Positions 7,482 through 15,390 of a stretch of DNA of 64,000 nt are shown here, piece by piece. The position numbers and the translations under genes are program-made. This DNA comes from JADHMP01 sp964386915 (GTDB taxonomy: Bacteria > Bacteroidota > Bacteroidia > Flavobacteriales > Flavobacteriaceae). The notes below the pieces were generated by a model, which saw only the letters and a list, made by a program, of their open reading frames with translations, was not told where the DNA came from and made no database searches. Each line of letters begins with the position of its first letter. The first letter of the stretch is position 1. The DNA lies in the NCBI GenBank assembly GCA_964386915.1, contig CAYLUQ010000011.1, forward strand, positions 1-64,000, given 5' to 3'.

Positions 7482-8445
7482 AAACAAAACTATTTCCCAA
7501 TTTTTGGAAACCTATTTTTTGCATTTTAATGCTGCTACACTAGTAGACGCTGCTAAAGAATATAAAAATCAGCTTGCCCAAAACAACAAAATGTTAGTTT
7601 CCCTAGCGGGTGCTATGAGCACCGCAGAAATTGGCAAGATTTTTTCAGAAATGATTCGTCAAAACAAAGTGCATATCGTTTCCTGCACCGGAGCCAACTT
7701 AGAAGAAGACGTGATGAATTTGGTTGCCAATTCGCATTACAAACGAATTCCAAACTATCGAGATTTAACCCCTCAAGACGAGTGGAATTTATTGTCTGAG
7801 GGTTTAAACCGAGTTACGGATACCTGCATTCCTGAAGAAGAAGCCTTTCGGAAAATTCAACACCATATCTATTCCATATGGAAAGAAGCAGAGCAAAAAA
7901 AGGAACGCTATTTTCCCCATGAGTTTATGTATAAATTACTATTATCAGGGGTTTTGGAAGAGGAGTTTGAAATCGATCCTAAAGACTCTTGGATGTATGC
8001 TGCAGCACAAAAAAACCTGCCCATAATTGTGCCCGGATGGGAGGACAGTACAATGGGAAATATTTTTGCTTCTTATGTGTTAAAAGGAGAATTAAAGGCA
8101 AACACCATGAAATCGGGTATAGAATATATGACCTTTTTGGCCGATTGGTATCGAGCAAATTCTAACACGGGAGTAGGCTTTTTCCAAATTGGTGGCGGAA
8201 TAGCAGGAGATTTCCCCATTTGTGTGGTGCCCATGTTGTCTCAAGACCTAGAGGAAGACACCCCCTTTTGGAGCTATTTTTGTCAAATTAGCGATTCCAC
8301 CACTAGCTACGGATCCTATTCTGGTGCCGTACCCAATGAAAAAATCACCTGGGGAAAACTAAATATTGAAACCCCCAAGTTTATGATTGAAAGTGATGCC
8401 ACCATTGTTGCCCCTTTAATTTTTGCATATATTTTAAATCGATAA
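7474..8445 (+). CDS. Deoxyhypusine synthase-like protein, probable homospermidine/polyamine synthase
   Basis: 323 residues, related over its whole length to deoxyhypusine synthase. The active-site lysine region is kept (ITWGKLNIE, Lys295), as are NAD-binding segments such as SLAGAMS, SCTGANLEED, GFFQIGGGIAGD and STTSYGSYSGA. Bacteria lack eIF5A, so the eukaryotic substrate is absent. Characterised bacterial DHS-like enzymes transfer the aminobutyl group of spermidine or putrescine to an amine, forming homospermidine or related polyamines. Its position immediately after speA and speB supports a polyamine role. The exact product is inference. Confidence 0.85.
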   Translation: MTENKTISQFLETYFLHFNAATLVDAAKEYKNQLAQNNKMLVSLAGAMSTAEIGKIFSEMIRQNKVHIVSCTGANLEEDVMNLVANSHYKRIPNYRDLTPQDEWNLLSEGLNRVTDTCIPEEEAFRKIQHHIYSIWKEAEQKKERYFPHEFMYKLLLSGVLEEEFEIDPKDSWMYAAAQKNLPIIVPGWEDSTMGNIFASYVLKGELKANTMKSGIEYMTFLADWYRANSNTGVGFFQIGGGIAGDFPICVVPMLSQDLEEDTPFWSYFCQISDSTTSYGSYSGAVPNEKITWGKLNIETPKFMIESDATIVAPLIFAYILNR

Positions 8446-8491
8446 AAAAGTCCTTAGACGAAGCCGAGGGTAAAAGCCCTATTTTTATAAA

Positions 8492-9004
8492 GTGAAAAAA
8501 ATAGGATGTTCTTTAGTGGCTTTCTTTTGCATTTGGGGATGTTCTCCAGAAATGAAGGCTGAAAACCAGAACCAAGACCCAACAGAGCGCGAAGTAACTT
8601 TTTTGGAAAAATACCACCAAACCGTTTGGAAATGGTCCTCAGAAACCCAAGACCGCTATCTGTATTTTCAAAATCCAACCAATGAAAATAATTTGTTTTT
8701 GGTCTATCATTATGATTTAAAAGAAGCCGCAGAAAATTATTGCAATAGTTTTGCTGAAGGCAACTACCTTTTGGTGGGGATCCTACTTTATGAAAAGATT
8801 GAAATTACAGAAAACAGCAGCAACCAATTTAGTTTTAGAAGAAAAGAACAAGGAGAAGACTTTTTTGAAACGCTTACTTTTTTAGAAGACGAGTCTGGCA
8901 ATATGATTCAAAAATTTTATAGTGATGGGATTTTGTTGCGAGAAACCCTTTTTGGCCCAACAGCCCAAAGCCAAAGCTTCTTGACAGAAGCTTGCGCGCA
9001 ATAA
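8492..9004 (+). CDS. Hypothetical lipoprotein
   Basis: 170 residues from a GTG at 8492. The N-terminus MKKIGCSLVAFFCIWGC is a lipoprotein signal with lipobox cysteine near residue 17, followed by an acidic linker. The mature part has a YLYFQNPTNENNLFLVYHYD stretch and otherwise no recognised motif. It lies 46 bases after the polyamine operon but has no visible functional link to it. Probably anchored at the outer membrane facing the periplasm or surface; function unknown. Confidence 0.65.
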   Translation: MKKIGCSLVAFFCIWGCSPEMKAENQNQDPTEREVTFLEKYHQTVWKWSSETQDRYLYFQNPTNENNLFLVYHYDLKEAAENYCNSFAEGNYLLVGILLYEKIEITENSSNQFSFRRKEQGEDFFETLTFLEDESGNMIQKFYSDGILLRETLFGPTAQSQSFLTEACAQ

Positions 9005-9005
9005 G

Positions 9006-9035
9006 TCAAAAAAAAGCCCTCTTGAAAAGAGGGCT
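9006..9035 (-). terminator. Strong rho-independent terminator (minus strand)
   Basis: AGCCCTCTT (9015-9023) and AAGAGGGCT (9027-9035) form a perfect nine-pair stem with a GAA loop. On the minus strand it is followed by a run of T (complement of A 9008-9014), so it ends the transcript of the secreted protein gene that stops at 9043. The same stem may partly serve the plus-strand lipoprotein gene, but there is no T tract on that side. Confidence 0.85.
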
Positions 9036-9042
9036 GATGAAT

Positions 9043-9789
9043 TTAGCGAACGGCCATCACCAAACTTAAAATTTCCACCTTTACCATTTCTCTTAAATCG
9101 AGAATTTTTTGGTAATTCATTTTTTGTTGTTTGGTGAGCTTGGCTACCCCATCAGTATTTCGAAAGATGTCTTCCATACGTTCAAAAAAATTAGCCGTCA
9201 AATAGTCGGGTTCCCCTTCAGCATGTGGTGTATTGATACGATGCAAAGCCCATCCCTTCATAAGAGGGTTACTTTTATGACCGGGCATAAAATTCACCAA
9301 TTCCATTTGTTCATAGTCATAATGACTGGTTGGGTCTACTGTCATATAGCTCAACTGTACATAGTTAACAGGCTCACTGCTTATGGGAGCAAAGCCTCCT
9401 TTATAGGCCGTCATAATGAATTTAGTGTCTACCACAATTTTCCCTAATTGTTCCCCAACTAGCGCCATTTCTTGTTCAGAAAAAAGAGCACTGGGGTCTC
9501 CTCCTCCAAGATTTTGAAGGTCTAAAGTGGGTTGCAGGTGAACATACACAAAGGTGGTGTGTCCGGGTTTATCGTTATTTTCTAGTTGCCACATATCCCA
9601 TCCTATTTTTTCACCGGCTTCAATACGGGCTTTGTGCAGTTTGGCAAAATAATTTTTTTCAAGGTTGATGAGTTTCTCAGCGTCACTCGATTTGACCGTC
9701 ACATAATGCAGAGCAACAGGCATGTTTTCTTGAGCAAAAGAAGAGAGCATAAAAAAGCTCAAGGTAATAGATAGAAATACTTTTTTCAT
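9043..9789 (-). CDS. Hypothetical secreted protein
   Basis: 248 residues with a clear Sec signal peptide (MKKVFLSITLSFFMLSSFAQ, cleavage near residue 19-20). The mature part begins with ALHYVTVKSSDAEKLINLEK, resembling proteins built on ferredoxin-like/ABM-type folds, and contains GWDMWQLENN and NYVQLSYMTVDPTSHYDYE. That could be a repeated domain of about 100 residues, but I cannot name the family. A TATCTTTA promoter-like box lies upstream and a strong terminator follows, so it is monocistronic. Function unknown. Confidence 0.75.
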   Translation of the reverse strand: MKKVFLSITLSFFMLSSFAQENMPVALHYVTVKSSDAEKLINLEKNYFAKLHKARIEAGEKIGWDMWQLENNDKPGHTTFVYVHLQPTLDLQNLGGGDPSALFSEQEMALVGEQLGKIVVDTKFIMTAYKGGFAPISSEPVNYVQLSYMTVDPTSHYDYEQMELVNFMPGHKSNPLMKGWALHRINTPHAEGEPDYLTANFFERMEDIFRNTDGVAKLTKQQKMNYQKILDLREMVKVEILSLVMAVR

Positions 9790-9875
9790 GATGAATGTTT
9801 TATAGTTAATGACTTAAAGATAGCAATAATCAGCATAACAAGCTTAGAGCAAGATTCATTCTAAAAAAAACAGCC

Positions 9876-9883
9876 TATTTTTG
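9876..9883 (+). promoter_or_regulatory. Bacteroidota -7 promoter box TATTTTTG
   Basis: Matches TAnnTTTG, 21 bases before the DUF2905 start codon. No clear -33 TTG element at normal spacing. Confidence 0.4.
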
Positions 9884-9904
9884 TTTGCTACTTATAAATA
9901 GAAA

Positions 9905-10114
9905 ATGGCAAAACTTTTGCTTATTGTTGGGGGAACTGTTTTTTTGCTTGGATTGGTTCTCTATGGCATAGAAAACCTAGGCATTAACTACCAAAATCCG
10001 CTTGACTTTAAATTTGAAAAAGGCCAAACAAAATTCTATTTCCCCTTAGGAAGCTCACTTCTAGTGAGTTTGGTTTTTTCGCTACTCTTTTACCTATTTA
10101 CCAAATTGAAATGA
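9905..10114 (+). CDS. DUF2905 family membrane protein
   Basis: 69 residues with two transmembrane helices (about 4-24 and 49-66). The signature region FEKGQTKFYFPLGSSLLVSL matches the family pattern in which a glycine-rich turn and a FxFYFPL segment precede the second helix. Family function is unknown. Its TGA overlaps the ATG of the next small membrane gene (ATGA), so the two are probably translated together. Confidence 0.85.
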   Translation: MAKLLLIVGGTVFLLGLVLYGIENLGINYQNPLDFKFEKGQTKFYFPLGSSLLVSLVFSLLFYLFTKLK

Positions 10115-10269
10115 AACAACTTCTTCGCAGTATTGGCTTTTCCTTGCTAGGCATTGGCATCACACTAACCCTTTTTGAATTTTTTCTTCAACACAGCGAA
10201 TGGATCTTAGGAGGGGGCATACTCCTTTTAGTAATATCGTTTTTTCTTAAAGACCAAAATTTATTTTAA
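10111..10269 (+). CDS. Small two-helix membrane protein
   Basis: 52 residues starting at ATG 10111, overlapping the DUF2905 stop by four bases. Two hydrophobic helices (about 5-26 and 31-46) are separated by a short polar turn, QHSEW, and a polar end, KDQNLF, follows. The overlap and shared architecture suggest the two gene products work together in the membrane. No family recognised. Too short for many gene callers. Confidence 0.6.
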   Translation: MKQLLRSIGFSLLGIGITLTLFEFFLQHSEWILGGGILLLVISFFLKDQNLF

Positions 10270-10276
10270 ACAATGT

Positions 10277-11794
10277 TTACTCCTGTCCGTTTTTAGGGGT
10301 TAAAAAGCGGGTCATCTTGGGTTTTCGAACGGCCTTGACTCCCTCAATTTGAAGACCTAATCCCTCCGGTTTTTGTTGGGCAAAAGCAATTTTAGCTTCT
10401 AAGTGAACCTTAAGCGAATCAAGTAATTTGGCCTGGTTGGCTTGTTGAGCTAAATTGATCATTTCTTCTGGATCTTTTTGCAAATCATAAAGCTCATAGG
10501 CAAAACCATCTCCCTCTGGCCAACGCGTTATGCGATAATAGGGGGTTTTTAAACTGTAGCCATCATAAAGCTGAGTGAGTGCTCCCTCACTTTTATAAAG
10601 ACCTTGGGTTTCTTGTTTAAAAAGAGAAGTTAAACTTTGGCCCTGCACAAATGAAGGGGTTTGGTTTTGCGTTAGCTGCATGAGGGTAGGAAAGAGGTCA
10701 ATGAGCTCCACAGGGGTGTTGTTGCGTTTGTTTTGAGGCACTCCAGGACCGGAAAGAATTAGCGGTACACGAGTGCCATTGTCAAACAGGGTGCGTTTTT
10801 GATAGTGCCCGTGTTCTCCCATATGATAGCCGTGATCTGAAGTAAAAACCACTATGGTATTTTGATCCAACCCCGTTTGTTTCAAAGCAGCTAAAAGGGT
10901 TCCTACTTGAGCATCAACAAAAGAATTGCTGGCATAATAGGCTTGCAGCACTGTTCTGGCAATATCTTTTGGGAGATTGACTTGATTTTTTTTAGCCCTG
11001 ATGGTTTGGGCTGCCTTTTTGGGCAGGGTTTCTAGATAAGCATCGTCTGAAGGAAGAACGTTTAGGCTTGCTTTGTCATAGAGCTTAAAATATTTTTGGG
11101 GCGCAACAAAGGGCACGTGAGGTCTATATAAGCCAACTGCCAAAAAAAAGTTTTGCCCATTTTGAGCAAATTTTTTCAGTTGCTGAGCCGCATAATCCAC
11201 ACCAATGCCATCGGTTAGTTCAGCATCGGTGGCCTCACTAGCATACCAGCTTAAGTCTCCCCCCGCCCAATTGGGCACAATTCCTTCAATTTTATGCTCT
11301 TCTTCTTTATCACGTCCATAGGGATTAAAAACATAGTCCCAGGTGTATACATCATCAAAACTAGAGGTGCCAATGGAGCCGGGATTGTCATAGTGAAAAA
11401 TTTTCCCCACCCGAACAGCATGATATCCAGCTTCTCTAAATTGTTGCCCAAGGGTAATAACATCCGGAACCGTTTGACGCAAATAAATTCGATTTTCAGT
11501 CATTTTGGTTTGATCTACATAGAGGCCCGTCATTAAAGATGCCCGTGAGGGTCCACAGAGCGGATACTGACAATGTGCATTTTCAAACACCAAACCCGTT
11601 GCTGCCAACTTGTCTAAAAAAGGACTTTTCACAAAAGGATGTCCATAAGTGCTCAAATCACAATTTAAATCGTCTGCAATAATAAACAGCACATTGGGCT
11701 TTACTGTTTTTGGAGAGCTACTAAGCTCATTTTGACAGGCTGTAGAAAAAAGAAAAAAGAATAAAAGGCCAAACAAAGAGTGTTTCAAGAACAT
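10277..11794 (-). CDS. Sulfatase lipoprotein (iduronate-2-sulfatase-like)
   Basis: Hydrolyses sulfate esters, probably from a polysaccharide, outside the cytoplasm. 505 residues with a lipoprotein signal whose lipobox cysteine is Cys20. Metal-binding ADDLNCD lies near 40-46. The formylglycine site is Cys80 in LCGPSRASLMTG (C-x-P-S-R type), so activity requires a formylglycine-generating enzyme or anSME, not present in this window. FTSDHGYHMGEHG and the C-terminal YELYDLQKDPEEMINLA are typical of the family. It is divergent from the xylanase gene with 53 bases between, suggesting shared control. Substrate is inference. Confidence 0.9.
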   Translation of the reverse strand: MFLKHSLFGLLFFFLFSTACQNELSSSPKTVKPNVLFIIADDLNCDLSTYGHPFVKSPFLDKLAATGLVFENAHCQYPLCGPSRASLMTGLYVDQTKMTENRIYLRQTVPDVITLGQQFREAGYHAVRVGKIFHYDNPGSIGTSSFDDVYTWDYVFNPYGRDKEEEHKIEGIVPNWAGGDLSWYASEATDAELTDGIGVDYAAQQLKKFAQNGQNFFLAVGLYRPHVPFVAPQKYFKLYDKASLNVLPSDDAYLETLPKKAAQTIRAKKNQVNLPKDIARTVLQAYYASNSFVDAQVGTLLAALKQTGLDQNTIVVFTSDHGYHMGEHGHYQKRTLFDNGTRVPLILSGPGVPQNKRNNTPVELIDLFPTLMQLTQNQTPSFVQGQSLTSLFKQETQGLYKSEGALTQLYDGYSLKTPYYRITRWPEGDGFAYELYDLQKDPEEMINLAQQANQAKLLDSLKVHLEAKIAFAQQKPEGLGLQIEGVKAVRKPKMTRFLTPKNGQE

Positions 11795-11847
11795 ATCCTA
11801 TTAATTAGAAATCTTTTAAATTTATAAAGAATTACGATTTTACTTAC

Positions 11848-12936
11848 ATGAAACAATTTAGAAAAACAGCTTTTTTATTGGCACTTCTGATGTTGGGCCT
11901 TTCTCAATGCAGCTCAGAGCCCACACAGGAGGGCTTAAAAGACCTTAGCAACTATCCCATTGGCACAGCCATAAATTTAAAGGCAACACGAGCTGACCAA
12001 AAGAAATTAGCCATTACAAAAAAAGAATTCAATAGCCTCACGGCAGAAAACAATATGAAAATGTTTCGCCTGCTTCCCCAAGAAAACGAATACCATTGGG
12101 AAGTTACCGAGGACTTGGTAGATTTTGCACAAAAAAACAATATGCGCCTCTTTGGTCATGCCCTGATTTGGCACAGTGGTACACCCCAATGGGTAAAAGA
12201 AAAACTGGTAAAAGACTCTCTTTGGGCAAGCGATTTTTTAAAAGACTATATCACTACAGTAGTCTCAAAATATAAGGGAAAAGTGAAAGGCTGGGATGTG
12301 GTTAACGAACCCCTAGAAACCCAAGGAGGTGCACTCCGCGAAACAGAGTGGCTTAAAGCCCTTGGTCCAAGTTATATAGCACAGGCTCTAGAAGCTGCTC
12401 ATGCAGCAGATCCTCAAGCAGATTTATTCATAAACGATTTTAACTTAGAACGGGATACACTCAAGCTAAACGGACTGCTAAGCTTGGTTGAACAATTAAA
12501 AAGTCAGGCCACACCCCTAACAGGAATTGGGTTTCAAATGCACTACAGAATGGATATTCCCGATAGCCTAATTTTAAAATGTTTGCAAAAAGCTGCCGCC
12601 ACCGGATTAAAAATTCACCTATCCGAAGTAGACCTCATTTTTAACAAACATAATGATAGCCAGGCAGGAGGAATACAAAAGTTTAACGACTATACTCCTG
12701 AAATGGCCAAAGCTCAAGCAGCTAAATACAAACGTTTAGTAGCACTCTACCATCAAGCTGTTCCCGAAGCCCAACGCTATGGCATCACTTTTTGGGGGTT
12801 TAATGATCGCGATACCTGGATTAAACCTTTTTTTAAAATAAAGGATTGGCCTACTTTGTTTGATGAGCAATTAAATCCTAAAAAAGCCTACTGGGGTTTT
12901 CGAGAAGGTTTAGTAGAGCAACACAAAATGCCCTAA
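11848..12936 (+). CDS. GH10 endo-1,4-beta-xylanase lipoprotein
   Basis: 362 residues, a lipoprotein signal (lipobox cysteine Cys21) followed by a single GH10 barrel. The acid/base glutamate is Glu154 in WDVVNEP and the nucleophile is Glu260 in HLSEVD. HALIWHSGTPQW and YGITFWGFNDRDTW are further family landmarks. No carbohydrate-binding module is present. As a lipid-anchored enzyme it probably cuts xylan at the cell surface or in the periplasm. The divergent neighbour is a sulfatase, which suggests use of a sulfated or mixed xylan-containing algal polysaccharide; that link is inference. Confidence 0.93.
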   Translation: MKQFRKTAFLLALLMLGLSQCSSEPTQEGLKDLSNYPIGTAINLKATRADQKKLAITKKEFNSLTAENNMKMFRLLPQENEYHWEVTEDLVDFAQKNNMRLFGHALIWHSGTPQWVKEKLVKDSLWASDFLKDYITTVVSKYKGKVKGWDVVNEPLETQGGALRETEWLKALGPSYIAQALEAAHAADPQADLFINDFNLERDTLKLNGLLSLVEQLKSQATPLTGIGFQMHYRMDIPDSLILKCLQKAAATGLKIHLSEVDLIFNKHNDSQAGGIQKFNDYTPEMAKAQAAKYKRLVALYHQAVPEAQRYGITFWGFNDRDTWIKPFFKIKDWPTLFDEQLNPKKAYWGFREGLVEQHKMP

Positions 12937-12939
12937 AAA

Positions 12940-13191
12940 TTATGCGTCTTCACCAATTACAGTAATTACCAATCGCCTTTGGTGGGGAGCATTGCGGTGT
13001 TCACATAGATAAAGGCCTTGCCAGGTGCCCCAAAGCGGTTGCCCAGCACGAATGGGAAAACTAACGCTAGCGCCCAACAAGCTGCTTTTAATATGAGAAG
13101 TCATATCGTCCGGTCCTTCGAGGGTATGCTGATAGAAATGGGCCTCTTCCGACACCAATTGATTGAAAAAAGTTTCAAAATCTTCTCGAAC
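12940..13191 (-). CDS. YjbQ family protein (UPF0047), N-terminus lost in the N gap
   Basis: The visible 83 residues are the C-terminal part of a YjbQ/UPF0047 protein: VREDFETFFNQLV, a GPDDMTSHIKSSLLG segment carrying a conserved histidine, and GTWQGLYLCEHR near the end. Family members are about 140 residues long, so roughly 55-60 N-terminal residues are missing upstream in the gap. Some members have weak thiamine-phosphate synthase activity in complementation tests; the physiological role is unsettled. An automatic frame reading through the Ns fuses it wrongly to the upstream gene. Confidence 0.88.
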   Translation of the reverse strand, partial: VREDFETFFNQLVSEEAHFYQHTLEGPDDMTSHIKSSLLGASVSFPIRAGQPLWGTWQGLYLCEHRNAPHQRRLVITVIGEDA

Positions 13192-13291
13192 NNNNNNNNN
13201 NNNNNNNNNNNNNNNNNNNNNNNNNNNNNNNNNNNNNNNNNNNNNNNNNNNNNNNNNNNNNNNNNNNNNNNNNNNNNNNNNNNNNNNNNNN
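13192..13291. other. Assembly gap of 100 Ns
   Basis: Exactly 100 unknown bases. It splits two minus-strand genes, the 3' end of a CDGSH protein and the 5' part of a YjbQ protein. The protein parts missing (about 20-30 plus 55-60 residues) need more than 200 bases, so 100 is a placeholder and not the true length. Confidence 0.95.
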
Positions 13292-13428
13292 CCACAACCA
13301 CAAAGTGAAAAGGGAACCCCGTGTGGAATGGGCTTGCCTTCTTCATCAACTAATTCAAAATTGTCGGCAGTAGTGCCAAAGCAACGTATTTTGCCATTGG
13401 CAAAGACTTGTAATTTAATTTTTTCCAC
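13292..13428 (-). CDS. CDGSH-type iron-sulfur protein, C-terminus lost in the N gap
   Basis: From GTG 13428 the visible 45 residues read KIKLQVFANGKIRCFG, then DEEGKPIPHGVPFSLCGC. This is the N-terminal half of a small CDGSH iron-sulfur domain, in which a CxC...CDGSH cluster-binding segment should follow; that part lies in the gap. CDGSH proteins carry a 2Fe-2S cluster with three cysteines and one histidine. The GTG start overlaps the end of the HAD gene by 14 bases, suggesting the two are co-translated. Identification is from the half domain only. Confidence 0.7.
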
Positions 13429-14209
13429 TTTTCTTGTTTTTTTGTTGTTCAAACCACTGCGGTAAAGCAGCAATTGAGGGTATATAAAAATCGGGTTTAA
13501 CAGTTGCTTTTTTAGCTAAGGCAGGGCGATATTTTCCGGTTTGCACCATCACTGTGCGATAGCCCATCGATTGGCCACCTTGAATGTCATTAATAAAATC
13601 ATCTCCCACTAAAACAATTTCGTTCGGGGCACAAGTTAAGTTGGCCGTGGCTAACTCAAAAAACGGAGCATTAGGCTTGCCCACCACAGTTGCTTTGACA
13701 CCCGAGGCATATTCAAGGCCGGCTACAAAAGCTCCGGCATCAAGGGTGAGCCCTCTGTCAGTTTGAAAATAGCGGCCTTTGTGTAAGGCTATGAGTTGAG
13801 CACCTCCCAAAAGATCTTGCAGCAGTTCATTCATCAAAGCATAGTTCCATTTTGAGCCAATATCGCCCACCACAATGGCTTCTATTGGACCTGTTTCGTT
13901 TTGAAAACGCATATAGTCTTCTTGTGCGGCTGGATCTAAAATTAGTTTGCAATGTTTATATCCCAATTGTTCCACTAAAAGAACACCTGCATAGTTGGCA
14001 CTCACAATTTCGTGCTCCAAAACGTCAAGGCCCATTTGCTGCAACTTTTGGGTAAGTTTTTTTCGGCTTTTGGTGGTGTTGTTGGTAATAAAGTGAAAAG
14101 GAATTTGAGCATCACGTAAATAAGAAAGGGTTTCATTGCCGCCTGCTATTAAATTTTGGTCAACATAGAAAACCCCGTCAAGATCAAACAAAAATGCTTT
14201 TATAGCCAT
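13415..14209 (-). CDS. HAD-IIA family phosphatase (LHPP/NagD-like)
   Basis: 264 residues. The HAD nucleophile motif is FLFDLDGVFY (Asp9, Asp11); FITNNTTKSRKKL is motif II, and KPNAPFF with LVGDDFINDIQGG gives motifs III and IV. The inserted cap between motifs II and III is of class IIA type. Relatives include NagD nucleotidases and the mammalian pyrophosphatase LHPP; the substrate cannot be read from sequence. First gene of an operon with the CDGSH and YjbQ genes. Confidence 0.88.
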   Translation of the reverse strand: MAIKAFLFDLDGVFYVDQNLIAGGNETLSYLRDAQIPFHFITNNTTKSRKKLTQKLQQMGLDVLEHEIVSANYAGVLLVEQLGYKHCKLILDPAAQEDYMRFQNETGPIEAIVVGDIGSKWNYALMNELLQDLLGGAQLIALHKGRYFQTDRGLTLDAGAFVAGLEYASGVKATVVGKPNAPFFELATANLTCAPNEIVLVGDDFINDIQGGQSMGYRTVMVQTGKYRPALAKKATVKPDFYIPSIAALPQWFEQQKNKKSGKN

Positions 14210-14235
14210 GCTTTAATTTGGAAAAAAATTCAAAC

Positions 14236-14243
14236 CAAAGATA
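14236..14243 (-). promoter_or_regulatory. Bacteroidota -7 promoter box TATCTTTG
   Basis: Reads TATCTTTG on the minus strand, 26 bases ahead of the HAD phosphatase start; matches TAnnTTTG. No clear -33 element. Confidence 0.4.
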
Positions 14244-14363
14244 CAATTTCAATTCTTCTGGAGCTCGGGCAGAACAACTGAATAAGTTCTTGAAAACAAG
14301 GTTATATTCAAAGAGCTCTATAAAAAACAATTATAGTATATTTAAACAAATTATTCTTTCAAG

Positions 14364-14825
14364 ATGAAAAAACACTTATCCCTAGGTTCTTTACTATTCT
14401 TTGCTCTTATTATCTTATCCTGTCAAAAAGAAGAAGTTCCCGATGACCCGCTTTTGGGACAATGGCAAAATGTTTCTACTCAAGATGACAAAGGCAACAC
14501 CATTGTTTGGGAAGAAATCAAAAGTACCTTAGTTGCGCTAATTCCTGAATACTCCTGTATGGATTTTACCTGTAGCGTTAACAAAAACACCGTTACGGTT
14601 AGTTACACTGGCCCAAACCAAAACGCCAACAGTTGTAACACCCCCTCTTTGAGTATTTATACTTGGAGCGCTGAAGGATCAAACTACACCTTTATACAGG
14701 GTACTAATGTGGTGAAATATACCATCTCCTTTAGCAATAATGATAATCGAATGACTTGGACCGATCAAACCAATAACTCTGTCACCGTTTGGGATCGTAT
14801 TGTGACAGAAAGCACAACTGAATAA
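14364..14825 (+). CDS. Lipocalin-like lipoprotein, hypothetical
   Basis: 153 residues with a lipoprotein signal ending in the lipobox ILSC (cysteine near residue 20). After an acidic linker, DDPLLGQWQNVS opens a region with alternating short strands, including TYTFIQG-like and NRMTWTD segments. This layout is common in Bacteroidota lipocalin-like lipoproteins, which begin with a GxW motif. Three cysteines in the mature part (CMDFTC and SCNT) may form disulfides. Function unknown; followed 21 bases later by another small lipoprotein gene. Confidence 0.65.
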   Translation: MKKHLSLGSLLFFALIILSCQKEEVPDDPLLGQWQNVSTQDDKGNTIVWEEIKSTLVALIPEYSCMDFTCSVNKNTVTVSYTGPNQNANSCNTPSLSIYTWSAEGSNYTFIQGTNVVKYTISFSNNDNRMTWTDQTNNSVTVWDRIVTESTTE

Positions 14826-14846
14826 CTATTTATTTAAAACTAAACA

Positions 14847-15206
14847 ATGAAAAAAGCAATTCTATTTTTTAGTCTCTTATTGATAGCCTCTTGTGGCGTG
14901 CAAAAGCAAGCCAAAGCACCGGCAGACCCTTATGTAGGAATTTTTAACATTACGGTCTTGGCTGTTGATGGCTATGGAGATATTCCAATTGAACTCACCG
15001 TAACCAAAGAAAATGAGGCTTATAAAGCATCCTTTAATGAAGATACGCCCATAGAAATTGTAGACACTAACTTTGTGAATGGTCAATTAGAAATTGACAC
15101 CTATGCCCAAGGGTATGACATCCTCTTTGAGATCAAAGTGGAAGGTGATGCTGTTTCAGGTTATATGATGGGCAATTTTGCCATTGAAGGGAAGCGGGCA
15201 CTCTAA
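14847..15206 (+). CDS. Small hypothetical lipoprotein
   Basis: 119 residues with a lipoprotein signal (LLIASC, cysteine near residue 16). The mature part has DPYVGIFNITV at its start and ends with VSGYMMGNFAIEGKR, a glycine-spaced beta strand pattern common in small beta-sandwich or half-barrel lipoproteins that bind hydrophobic ligands. No specific family is recognised. It probably shares a transcript with the upstream lipoprotein gene. Confidence 0.65.
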   Translation: MKKAILFFSLLLIASCGVQKQAKAPADPYVGIFNITVLAVDGYGDIPIELTVTKENEAYKASFNEDTPIEIVDTNFVNGQLEIDTYAQGYDILFEIKVEGDAVSGYMMGNFAIEGKRAL

Positions 15207-15227
15207 TTTTTTCTATGTAAGTTCCTA

Positions 15228-15255
15228 GCAAAGAGTTTTGCCCGGAGCATCTCCG
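15228..15255. terminator. Two adjacent perfect hairpins between convergent units
   Basis: GCAAA-GAGT-TTTGC (15228-15241) is followed at once by CGGAG-CAT-CTCCG (15243-15255). They sit 22 bases after the stop of the small lipoprotein on the plus strand and 25 bases beyond the last tiny ORF of the minus-strand cluster. Neither strand shows a clean T tract, so termination is a guess. Confidence 0.3.
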
Positions 15256-15279
15256 AATAGAAAATAAAGGATTATAGCT

Positions 15280-15390
15280 TTATTGGAAGTAACAGTCGGT
15301 TGGAAAACCAAAGTACAACAGCAAGGCGATCTTTTTAAGTAAACCAAGCACAAATAGGCTTTTTGTTGGTACTTTTTTGGGTGCTTTCAT
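15280..15390 (-). CDS. Tiny peptide C (36 residues), third of a mini-operon
   Basis: ATG 15390 overlaps the TGA of tiny peptide B (ATGA). It begins with a basic stretch, MKAPKKVPTK, then a hydrophobic segment SLFVLGLLKKIALLLYFGF and a short end, PTDCYFQ. The exact four-base overlap is the main argument that it is translated. The composition is less convincing than that of A and B. Confidence 0.3.
   Translation of the reverse strand: MKAPKKVPTKSLFVLGLLKKIALLLYFGFPTDCYFQ

Noticed and set aside
12940..13473. Single 177-residue protein spanning the N gap
   Set aside because: The two ends belong to different families (CDGSH-like and YjbQ) and the fusion only exists because Ns keep the frame open.
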